Of a stretch of 41,580 nt of DNA, positions 34,649-41,580 are shown in pieces (the stretch's first letter is position 1; each line of letters begins with the position of its first letter). Source of the stretch: Ichthyosporea sp. XGB-2017a (taxonomy: Eukaryota > Opisthokonta > Ichthyosporea); assembly GCA_002811675.1 (NCBI GenBank), contig PDIM01010259.1, positions 42,989 through 84,568 of the forward strand. Reading direction: 5' to 3'. The position numbers were made by a program, and so were the translations under genes. The notes below the pieces were generated by a model. The model saw only the letters and a program-made list of their open reading frames with translations. It did not search any database and had not been told where the DNA came from.

Positions 34649-35323
34649 ATGGTTCAAATCAAGTTTTCCATCGAGCCTTTAAAGGAACCAAAAGGATTTA
34701 TCAAACTTCCTTTGATTGTAAGTTTTATTTTTATATACACAACTTAGAATCTTTTTACAAAAGCAGAAGAGTTTTTAATATGTTTACCTATTGTCTTGTA
34801 TTCCAATGCCTCTATTCTTTCCCAGTTGTTTTCCATTATCAGTTTTGCCCTCTTGGTGGATTGCAGACTGTACCCCTTTAGCAGTTCTGATCTCTTCCCC
34901 GCAGATGTGGGAAGTGAATACGAAACCTCTGCGCAGTTTTATGTCTTTGTGGGTGTCATCACCTTTATCGTCTCTTTCTGCACCCTCGTTGTGTATCTAC
35001 TCCTCGTGGACTCCCTTAATAATATCTACTGGCTCTGTGAATTCGGCTACCAGTGCCTGTGGTGTTTCTTCTGGCTCGTGGCTGCCTCCAACTGGGCTGC
35101 CCGTGCCAACGACAGCGTGCTGGAGACTGTCAAGTTTTGCCCAACAGAGAGCACAGCCTCCGTTGTGTTTGGTTATATTTGCTGGCTGTTGACCGCTGCT
35201 AATGCATATTATGTGTTTAAAGAGACTAGTTTGCATAAGGAGCCCCATAAGGAGGCCGCTGCTCGCAATGAGAAAGAGTTGGAAGGTGTGTCAGGGTCAA
35301 ACTCAAACGCCGTGTCTGTGTAA
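34649..35323 (+). CDS. Synaptophysin/synaptogyrin-like (physin) MARVEL-domain protein, two exons, 188 aa
   Basis: Exon 1 (34649-34717, 23 codons from ATG) joins exon 2 (34826-35323) in phase 0. The joined product has four membrane spans at about 17-35, 60-84, 92-113 and 133-154, the physin/MARVEL topology. Family signatures include KEPKGFIKLPLI at the first span (animal synaptophysins have KEPLGFVKVL) and SVVFGY followed by YYVFKET at the end of the fourth (animal SVVFGF and WFVFKET). Physins are vesicle membrane proteins that bind cholesterol and the SNARE synaptobrevin in animals. The first lumenal loop is short compared with synaptophysin, closer to synaptogyrin. The C-terminal tail is charged and about 30 residues long, without the Gly/Tyr repeats of neuronal forms. 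Role here is probably secretory or endocytic vesicle traffic. Confidence 0.86.
34718..34825 (+). other. Spliceosomal intron of the physin gene, 108 bases
   Basis: It begins GTAAGT and ends in a pyrimidine run followed by CCCAG. It contains in-frame stops, and removing it joins the two halves of the first membrane span exactly where animal physins are continuous. It is the only clear intron in the window. Confidence 0.85.
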
Positions 35324-35400
35324 CAAGATACCGAATGCAAGAAAAGAAATCTTATGTAGCATTAATGACCATCAACACTTTGCGAAAGAGAAGATAAGAC

Positions 35401-35406
35401 AATAAA
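35401..35406 (+). terminator. Candidate poly(A) signal AATAAA
   Basis: It lies 77 bases after the TAA of the physin gene and 86 bases before the stop of the convergent REV1 gene. Confidence 0.6.
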
Positions 35407-35491
35407 CAATCGCATGACATTGCAGCGGACTCACTCAGCTAACAGCTTTGTATTTTTTTTTTCACCAACCTTTCCCTTCCATCATTTTTTT

Positions 35492-38400
35492 CTACAGGCG
35501 CGCAAGGTTCTCAGGGCACTGTGTGATGGGTTCAATTGGAAGACCACAGCCAAGAAAATGGCGACGTACCTGTTGCTGCACAGAGTCCAGTGTACTGTTG
35601 AAGACATACGTATACCAAAGGCGGGCATTGGGGAAGGATTCATATAATCTCTGGGATGTACACGCGGAGAGAATTTGCTTTCGAAAAGAGGTCAGAACAG
35701 TTTGTAAATCGCAAAGTCGCATCACATTGGGTTGTGCTAAAGCAGAAAAGAGAGAGGACAACTTGCCCACATCTTCGTCTTTTTGTTCATCTACGTCAAT
35801 ATTTTCAGAACGAATATCTGCAAGACGACTTTCTATCCATTCCTGAGACAATGACTGAATATCTTCCACGGACATTTGCTCGATATGATACGCGAGTTGA
35901 TCATCAGTTGGGTTGAGCTCTAGTTCATGCCCTACCTCGCCAACACCGACCAAAGGTTCCATGGGGGGGGGTCCTGGAACAACATTAGGTCCAAGCCCGT
36001 AGCCATTGCCAATGTTTCTATTTCTTACAAAGGGTTGTTGCTTACCTCTACCAAGGTGGTCATACTCTTTTGAAGGCCGTTCGGGAGCTTCTGTTTTCTG
36101 TTCTGCTTTTGGTGTGGCCCGCAAGAATTCTTCAAGGAGATCCCACTGGACATTAAATGGAAGTTCACGCAAAGTTTGCTCCTCATATTCTGGCGGTACT
36201 ATTCCATCACGAAAAGCGAGGTCCCAATAAATAATACGGTGCCTGCTGTCACTATATGCATTATCTGCCAAAGAGACTACCACAATCTGAGTGCTGCTTA
36301 GAGCATTAGGCTCTCCACTTGAAGAAGGCGCATCATTTCCGAATCGCTTGCTAGTTCCCTCGTCCAAATCAATCTTTCGTTCCTGGAACATTTCTTCGAC
36401 CAGGGGAGCAGGCGAGGCTGCTAATTTAGTATTAGAGACAGTGTTCTTAAATGCATATTGTATGCTCTCTTCATATTCAACAGCAGCTGGAGCTTTTTTG
36501 CCGGGTCGGGGTTTTTCGATTCCGCGAAATTTCCTGTATTCTGAATGAGAACCGAAACCCCGCCACCCTCCCCCGCTGGACTTCTTGTGGCTGGGACGCC
36601 CCATGACCTCAAGTGCAGCTTTATAAGGGTTATGTTCCTCTGTTGACTTGGCTGGTCCTGCATTTCCGGCCACGGGTAGCATTGGTTTTGGCATTCGGTT
36701 CGCTAAAGTTGCCACCGCATCTTTGCTGGTCATGACTTCATTTCCTCTCCTTGCATGTCCCTCGGAATAAAAATTATTTTCCAACTCAACTTTCCTTTCT
36801 TGGGGTTCTTCAGAATACGCAGTAGGTATTTTGCCAATATCAGACTCACTTGCTGCAGTATCTTTGAAAGAAAAGAAACTTGTAATAGACTTTTGCAGCG
36901 CATTAGGAGCCTTGCCTGTCTTGCTAGAAAAGGAGCCCGGCCGGTCGGGATTAGCACTTTGCCGCTTATGTGCAATTTTGGCAGGTTCCGTGCGATTAGA
37001 GTTCGGCATACCAATGGAATTCTCATTTCGCGATTTTTCGTCAACGTCTTCTTCAACGTCTGCAAAGCAAGAATGAGATCGATCTTGTTTAGCATAAGCA
37101 CGAGAATAAGCCAACTGCATATCTTTCTTGACATCATCAGGTAAGGCTGCAAACACTTCAGGATCAACTTCTGATGGTGGTGGGAGTGAAACTTCGCCTG
37201 GAACCTGGAGCTCTGAAAACTTTCGTACGCCTATTGGGGGGTTCGATTGCATCTGCGAGCCCGATATTCTGCCTTTGAAAATAGAAGACAGGTCTGTGTT
37301 ATTGCTTTTAGGCCTGGATTCAAAGTCTTTTTTCAATTCTTCTCGTATTTCTAGTGGGAGAGCATTAAAAACATCAAGATCTACACGAGATGGAGAAAGC
37401 CAAAAGTCTTTGAATGCTTGCCGTTTTTCTGTGATCGGAGATACAAAGTCTTTATCTTTAGCCAATATACCAAGTGATGCGTCATCCTTTGTTCTTTTGG
37501 AATCCGGCTCTTGACCTCTTTCCAGAAAGCGTTTCATAAACGGGTTTCTTACCTTGCTTGGATTTTCTTCAGCCAAAAGCGGATTACCAGCTTCTCTTCT
37601 AGGCACACTCAAAACTTCTTTGTCCCTTGGAACATTGGCACGTACGTGACTGTCATTGGGGGCATTTGGTGATTTTTCTTTCCCTTGATTTAGATATTTA
37701 AACATTGACCCCATTTGGTCGGAGTTCTGTGCGACTGATGATGAATCAGAAAGTTTCGTCATCATAATTGCCAAACCACGTAGCTTGTCAGGGGGGATAT
37801 GAAGAGAATTGAGAAGTCGCTGTGCGTTTGAATTGATGGTTTCCCAGCTATCGGTATAGGTGGCCAGACCGGAACCTTTACTGAGATTGTCACATGGGCC
37901 ATGTCCCATGTATTTAAACGTCTTCAAACTTTCCTTTTTGCGTTTGGCTTTCACAGTAATGTGCTTTGCTTTACTAGAAATTTCTTTAAGCCTTCGGACA
38001 ACTTCCCTGCACATTTCCGCAGTAAAACTTTCCACCTGTTGCGCATTTTCGAACCGCACACCCCAGCTTATCTCCGCAGACACGGATTTTCGCTCGGTTG
38101 AAAGCTTTAAAGGTCGGTCATCAATTCCTCTACAAAAGCTGTACAGTTGCGATCCCTTTTTATCACCAAATTCTTTTTGAAGGCGAGCAAGAGATACCCT
38201 CTGTAAATCCCCACAAGTCTTTGCCTCAAATAAATCTTCCAGCTTCTGCTCAATGCTCCACCCAATTCCATGCAATTCACGAGTGCGCAGAGGAGCAAAG
38301 ACTTCTTCTATGGCTGATCCGGGACCGGTTTTCAAGAAGTATTTCCCATCCGGTTTTGCTTTTTTCGTTGCCATTCGAGCACAAAGCTTATTCGCAGAGA

Positions 38401-39418
38401 TCCCTACTGAACACGGGCAGCCTTCAGTAACGCGAAATACGTGTTGGCGAATCTCTTCTGCAAGCTCCAGTGATGCCTCTACTACAGCATCGTCTAATTC
38501 ATCTTCTTCATTTCTCCCTTCTTCACGCTGATGCGCCTCCAACCTCTGCCAGACTGTCTCTGTGACATCCAGGAATACCTCATCTACACTGACTCCTTCA
38601 ATTTGGTCCGTATAATCACACATTGCCCGGTACATTTCATCACTCGTGGCTTTAATTTCATCAAAAGCATAAGGTACAACCACTAAATTAGGACACTTCT
38701 TCAACGCATCCCCAACAAACTGCCCATTCTTCAGCCCATAACTCCTCGCAATATAATTCACAGCAGCTAATTCACTTGTGGATGATGAAGAAGAGGTGTC
38801 GACAGAGGTACCTCCACCCGGATCAGCACTATTACTACCATTGTTCTGATTCCTCCTTCGATAATGACCCACACCAACCGGTTTATCTTTCAAATCAGGA
38901 CGTCGACGTAGCACTACACTAACAAAGAAACAATCCATATCCACGTGCATGAGAATCTTTTCTTTGGAATCGCTCCTTCTCCTGATCGTTTCGATATTAC
39001 GCTGCCTGCTGGCATTGTTCTCGTGCGAAGCTTCTCCCCCAGGATGAAAGGGAGCAGAAGGGGAAGTGGATGACGAAGATGGGATACCAATCTTTGATTT
39101 TTCATTATTACTAGAATTGCTTTTGTTATTTTGATTGCTATTATTATTCAAGCTTGCGTCTCTCCTAGCAACAGCGCCCCAACGCGAGAGATGTGATAAT
39201 CTCGAACTGTTGAAAAACTTTGTAACGAATCCCGTTTCGGTGGAGGGCATAGAAGTTGATTTATCTCTTCCAAAACACGAAGCAGCAGTTGGCGAAGTGA
39301 TTGACACCCGCGAGGACTCCAATTTCTGATTGGAAGAAGCAGCAGTTGGACAATCTTCTCCTCTCGCGGTTTTCTTTTCCTCCTCATCTTGCAGTTGTTT
39401 CTTTCTCTGTTCATTCAT
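35492..39418 (-). CDS. REV1: DNA repair protein REV1 (Y-family deoxycytidyl transferase), 1308 aa
   Basis: REV1 inserts dCMP opposite lesions and scaffolds translesion polymerases in the nucleus. The start is ATG at 39418-39416 with an in-frame TAG five codons upstream. Residues about 85-96 (FFNSSRLSHLSRW) match the segment that precedes the polymerase in REV1. The catalytic core runs about 155-560: HVDMDCFF with metal-binding Asp160, SVDEVFLD with Asp279 and Glu280, then RMATKKAKPDGKYFLK, KTCGDLQ, LQKEFG, FCRGIDDRPLK and RKSVSAEISWG. Ubiquitin-binding motifs follow at about 676-695 (VFNALPLEIREEL) and 748-768 (VFAALPDDVKKDM), with a third, looser one near 1085-1098 (LRELPFNVQWDLLEEF). Residues 842-849 (QKSITSFF) are a canonical PIP-box. 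The last about 130 residues fit the REV1 C-terminal helical domain that binds other polymerases. No BRCT domain is visible at the N-terminus. An AATACA lies about 37 bases past the stop. Confidence 0.95.
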   Translation of the reverse strand: MNEQRKKQLQDEEEKKTARGEDCPTAASSNQKLESSRVSITSPTAASCFGRDKSTSMPSTETGFVTKFFNSSRLSHLSRWGAVARRDASLNNNSNQNNKSNSSNNEKSKIGIPSSSSTSPSAPFHPGGEASHENNASRQRNIETIRRRSDSKEKILMHVDMDCFFVSVVLRRRPDLKDKPVGVGHYRRRNQNNGSNSADPGGGTSVDTSSSSSTSELAAVNYIARSYGLKNGQFVGDALKKCPNLVVVPYAFDEIKATSDEMYRAMCDYTDQIEGVSVDEVFLDVTETVWQRLEAHQREEGRNEEDELDDAVVEASLELAEEIRQHVFRVTEGCPCSVGISANKLCARMATKKAKPDGKYFLKTGPGSAIEEVFAPLRTRELHGIGWSIEQKLEDLFEAKTCGDLQRVSLARLQKEFGDKKGSQLYSFCRGIDDRPLKLSTERKSVSAEISWGVRFENAQQVESFTAEMCREVVRRLKEISSKAKHITVKAKRKKESLKTFKYMGHGPCDNLSKGSGLATYTDSWETINSNAQRLLNSLHIPPDKLRGLAIMMTKLSDSSSVAQNSDQMGSMFKYLNQGKEKSPNAPNDSHVRANVPRDKEVLSVPRREAGNPLLAEENPSKVRNPFMKRFLERGQEPDSKRTKDDASLGILAKDKDFVSPITEKRQAFKDFWLSPSRVDLDVFNALPLEIREELKKDFESRPKSNNTDLSSIFKGRISGSQMQSNPPIGVRKFSELQVPGEVSLPPPSEVDPEVFAALPDDVKKDMQLAYSRAYAKQDRSHSCFADVEEDVDEKSRNENSIGMPNSNRTEPAKIAHKRQSANPDRPGSFSSKTGKAPNALQKSITSFFSFKDTAASESDIGKIPTAYSEEPQERKVELENNFYSEGHARRGNEVMTSKDAVATLANRMPKPMLPVAGNAGPAKSTEEHNPYKAALEVMGRPSHKKSSGGGWRGFGSHSEYRKFRGIEKPRPGKKAPAAVEYEESIQYAFKNTVSNTKLAASPAPLVEEMFQERKIDLDEGTSKRFGNDAPSSSGEPNALSSTQIVVVSLADNAYSDSRHRIIYWDLAFRDGIVPPEYEEQTLRELPFNVQWDLLEEFLRATPKAEQKTEAPERPSKEYDHLGRGKQQPFVRNRNIGNGYGLGPNVVPGPPPMEPLVGVGEVGHELELNPTDDQLAYHIEQMSVEDIQSLSQEWIESRLADIRSENIDVDEQKDEDVGKLSSLFSALAQPNVMRLCDLQTVLTSFRKQILSACTSQRLYESFPNARLWYTYVFNSTLDSVQQQVRRHFLGCGLPIEPITQCPENLARL

Positions 39419-39770
39419 TTTCCAGGCCCGCTAATCTGTACTTGCATGGATATATACCGAACATAAGAATAGATCACACAGCTGCACCCCGCCCCTTGCT
39501 ACCCTTCTCGCAGTACATCCCTCACATCCCACACAGGTGAACAAGAATCTTCCCCTCCACTTGAACCAGATTTTGGAAATTCAGATTTTTGGAAATTTTA
39601 TCGAAGCAAAAACAAAACAAAAAGGAAAAAAAAAACTTTCATTTTTCCTTTTTCCCGCTTTTTGCCTCTTTTTTCTCTTATCTTTCTTTTTTTCTTGTTT
39701 CTCATTGTAACACTCTTTTAACTTTATTATCATTTTCTTTCCTCTCTGTTCTCTCCCTTCACTCTGTCTC
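39419..39770 (-). promoter_or_regulatory. Spacer between USE1 and REV1 (tandem, minus strand)
   Basis: This 352-base gap holds the USE1 3' end and the REV1 promoter. It is rich in A/T and pyrimidine runs near 39600-39720. I looked for an upstream BRCT-coding exon for REV1 and saw none: minus-strand frames are short and low complexity. An acceptor-like CAG lies about 29 bases upstream of the REV1 ATG. Confidence 0.5.
39723..39728 (-). terminator. Candidate poly(A) signal for USE1
   Basis: The minus strand reads AATAAA about 42 bases past the TAA stop of USE1 (39773-39771). Confidence 0.6.
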
Positions 39771-41249
39771 TTACTTGGGGAACAGTCGAATAAACACAAT
39801 CATCCACATAAACACAAACATCACCATCAGCAGAAGAAGGAATATCGTACAGTTATTCCCCTGTTTGATGTGCTCGCCCAATCGGTCCCGCTCCTTCCGC
39901 AGCAGTTCCTCGTTCTTGCCGATCGTCTGCAGAGTCTTATCCAGTTGGGCATTATCCTCCGCAACAATATTTCCCGCGTGTTCCGCATTATGTCGCAGAC
40001 TCTGTGCCATAAACACAAGTTCGTCCGCAATCTTATCCTGCACCTTTCGCTGATGGGCAAGAACAACATCCACATCCAAATCCTCCTCTGCTCCACCTCG
40101 CCCAGCTATCCCTCCTCCGCCTCCCCAGACAGCTCCCTCCAATCGACGCACCTGTTGTGCAGCAGGTTTGCGACTATTCCCATCCGCACCACTCTTCTTT
40201 GACTGGGATTGACTACCTGCACCTCTCACTGCAGAAAAAGTCCCCGACTTCACTGCCTCCCCGGCCTCGGGCACATCACCACTCCTGCCCGCAGCAGATA
40301 ATGATGATGATGCACTCACAAGATCCTCCTCGCTTTTCATAATCTTTTTGTGCCGCTGCTTCAGTCCACCCATTGGCCCAGCTGCCCCATACAAGTGATT
40401 CCCGGTCCCCCCCAACAGCTCCTCCCGCAGTCTCATTTGTGCATTCTGGCGGTGTTCCAGGTGCATCTCCCTCTCACTGGCTGTCAAGTGTCCGGGAATT
40501 AACCTCCCCACCATCGCATTATTGATTCCCTCACTCGAGTATTCATATTCATATTCATAATCATAGCCATACTCATTATCACCCTCTTCCTCCTCCTCCC
40601 CTCTCGCACCATACTCCTGATCCTCTTTTGCTAATGATGCTCCACCATCACCACCAGACTCCTGCAGATAATTTTCCATCCCTTCTCGCTGAATCAAATC
40701 ACTCACATCCTTCACCAGTCTTGTGAGATATTGAATCTGACGCTCATACTCCATCAGGGACTCCTTAGATGGGAGTACGGTACCCTCTTCATCACCCTCC
40801 CCACCCTTATACTCTCTGCCAGCCCCATTCTCTCCCCCATCTTCCTCTCCCGCCTGGCTATTCCCATCACCTCCTCCAGCCCCACTATCACCCTTCCTGC
40901 CATCATTCTTCAGCCCTGCAGTCACCAACAAGGACGAAAAGGCTGCAGACGCCTTGGAGGAGGTAGAGGACTTCCCTTTGCTGTGTCTGCTACTCTTCCT
41001 ACTATGGCTCTCCCCTTCTTCCCCTTCTTCCTTCTCCTTCTTCTCCTCCTGTTGTTTCCACACTCCTTTCTCCACACACTCCTTCTTCAACTCCTCCACA
41101 CTGCAACTCGCTGTCCCTACAAACTTTTCCAGCCGCCACATCGCAGACAACTGGGTCGTTCCTCTGATTTTTAAATCTTTTGCGAGTTTGTAACATCGAT
41201 CCAACAGTCGAATGAGATTAATCTCCTTCTTTGTTTTGTTTTCTCTCAT
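39771..41249 (-). CDS. USE1: USE1-type ER SNARE (tail-anchored), 492 aa
   Basis: USE1 is a Q-SNARE of the ER that works with syntaxin 18/Ufe1, Sec20 and Sec22 in Golgi-to-ER retrograde fusion. The first in-frame ATG is at 41249-41247. The N-terminal part (INLIRLLDRCYKLAKD and WRLEKFVG) matches the conserved head of USE1. MRLREELLGG near residues 270-280 matches the central MR-ELLG motif. From about 387 (LDVDVVLAHQRKVQDKI) comes the SNARE helix with Asp432 at the zero layer, the residue typical of USE1, then a tail anchor from about 468 ending FIRLFPK, as in animal USE1. Animal USE1 is about 260 residues; the extra length is a Glu/Gly/Ser/Tyr-rich low-complexity linker between about 70 and 265, including a YEYEYEY run. 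Confidence 0.93.
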   Translation of the reverse strand: MRENKTKKEINLIRLLDRCYKLAKDLKIRGTTQLSAMWRLEKFVGTASCSVEELKKECVEKGVWKQQEEKKEKEEGEEGESHSRKSSRHSKGKSSTSSKASAAFSSLLVTAGLKNDGRKGDSGAGGGDGNSQAGEEDGGENGAGREYKGGEGDEEGTVLPSKESLMEYERQIQYLTRLVKDVSDLIQREGMENYLQESGGDGGASLAKEDQEYGARGEEEEEGDNEYGYDYEYEYEYSSEGINNAMVGRLIPGHLTASEREMHLEHRQNAQMRLREELLGGTGNHLYGAAGPMGGLKQRHKKIMKSEEDLVSASSSLSAAGRSGDVPEAGEAVKSGTFSAVRGAGSQSQSKKSGADGNSRKPAAQQVRRLEGAVWGGGGGIAGRGGAEEDLDVDVVLAHQRKVQDKIADELVFMAQSLRHNAEHAGNIVAEDNAQLDKTLQTIGKNEELLRKERDRLGEHIKQGNNCTIFLLLLMVMFVFMWMIVFIRLFPK

Positions 41250-41580
41250 ATTTAATTCAACTCGCAAGGGATCGTTTTCTAATCACTGTAATCGCCACTG
41301 CTGCAGCCACAAATGCACAGAATTTAAAAAAGGCAGAGTTGTTAATGTTTTTCTCTTCGTCCACAGTTCGAAATTCTTGATAGATCCTCTTGAAATCCGG
41401 AAGAGAAGGCATCTGGAGAATCAATCAAAATTAATAGCAGGAACAAACAAAGAAAGGCAAATATAAACGAGTATATGTTTGATCACGTGACGGGTTGTTT
41501 GATTAAGTTTTGGTTTTTGTTTGAAATGAAAATCAAAAAAATAATTAAAATCAAAAGAGGACGGATTGGACAAAGCTAAT
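41250..41580 (-). promoter_or_regulatory. Upstream region of USE1 to the window edge
   Basis: These 331 bases contain the USE1 promoter. The only standout element is an eight-base palindrome with a CACGTG core at 41483-41490. The rest is A/T-rich with no open frame I would call. Confidence 0.45.
41483..41490. promoter_or_regulatory. TCACGTGA palindrome (E-box/CACGTG type)
   Basis: TCACGTGA lies about 234 bases upstream of the USE1 ATG. CACGTG cores are bound by bHLH and bZIP factors in fungi, plants and animals, for example TFEB/MITF-type factors. Its function here is only a possibility, because it could occur by chance. Confidence 0.4.

Noticed and set aside
34796-34825. Physin coding frame beginning within the intron without ATG
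   Set aside because: The open frame extends upstream of the acceptor only by chance. Exon 1 with ATG and the KEPKGF motif, plus GTAAGT...CCCAG in phase 0, explains it better.
34826-34842. Alternative splice acceptor at ATTATCAG downstream of CCCAG
   Set aside because: It would shift the frame by 17 bases and remove part of the first membrane span.
1-41580. Mobile elements, virus-like elements, CRISPR arrays, tRNA or rRNA genes
   Set aside because: I looked for transposase, reverse transcriptase, integrase, capsid-type proteins, terminal repeats, regular spacer arrays and tRNA-like folds and saw none; the repeats found are microsatellites and one short tandem array.

Overview
The window is nuclear DNA from a unicellular eukaryote. 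It holds nine genes plus the 5' end of a tenth. Coding exons are very long, gaps are short (about 70-810 bases), AATAAA-type poly(A) signals follow most stops, TAA, TAG and TGA all act as stops (standard code), and only one intron is evident. Three genes are clearly identified eukaryotic families: a synaptophysin/synaptogyrin-type (physin) MARVEL protein, the Y-family DNA polymerase REV1 and the ER SNARE USE1. The physin suggests, but does not prove, a relative of animals such as a unicellular holozoan. I cannot name the species.

Bases 1-34040 hold seven single-exon genes that all appear to enter the secretory pathway or sit in membranes. In order they are: a truncated minus-strand gene with an N-terminal membrane anchor; a 575-residue anchored protein; a 1605-residue type II membrane protein with EGF-like cysteine modules; a minus-strand 2499-residue protein with a cysteine-rich repeat array, a glycoside hydrolase family 81 (endo-1,3-beta-glucanase) region and a possible PAN/Apple-like C-terminus; an 834-residue multi-pass protein with a J-domain-like segment lacking HPD; a 3979-residue secreted giant; and a minus-strand 1060-residue secreted protein. 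Except for GH81 I recognise no whole-protein family here. The set looks like a block of surface or secreted proteins, with beta-glucan as one plausible target.

Bases 34649-41249 hold housekeeping-type genes: the physin (two exons), REV1 and USE1. REV1 appears to lack the N-terminal BRCT domain but carries a canonical PIP-box and three UBM-like helices. USE1 has a roughly doubled length because of a low-complexity acidic linker.

Divergent promoters lie at 104-917, 15342-16014 and 34041-34648. The second has a 15-bp unit in three tandem copies and the third has long poly(dA:dT) tracts. Convergent pairs (7741/7842, 30789/30858, 35323/35492) have very short 3' spacers with poly(A) signals for opposing strands. 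Several frames stay open a little upstream of the first ATG; starts given here are the first in-frame ATG. No tRNA, rRNA, CRISPR array, transposase, reverse transcriptase or virus-like gene was seen.
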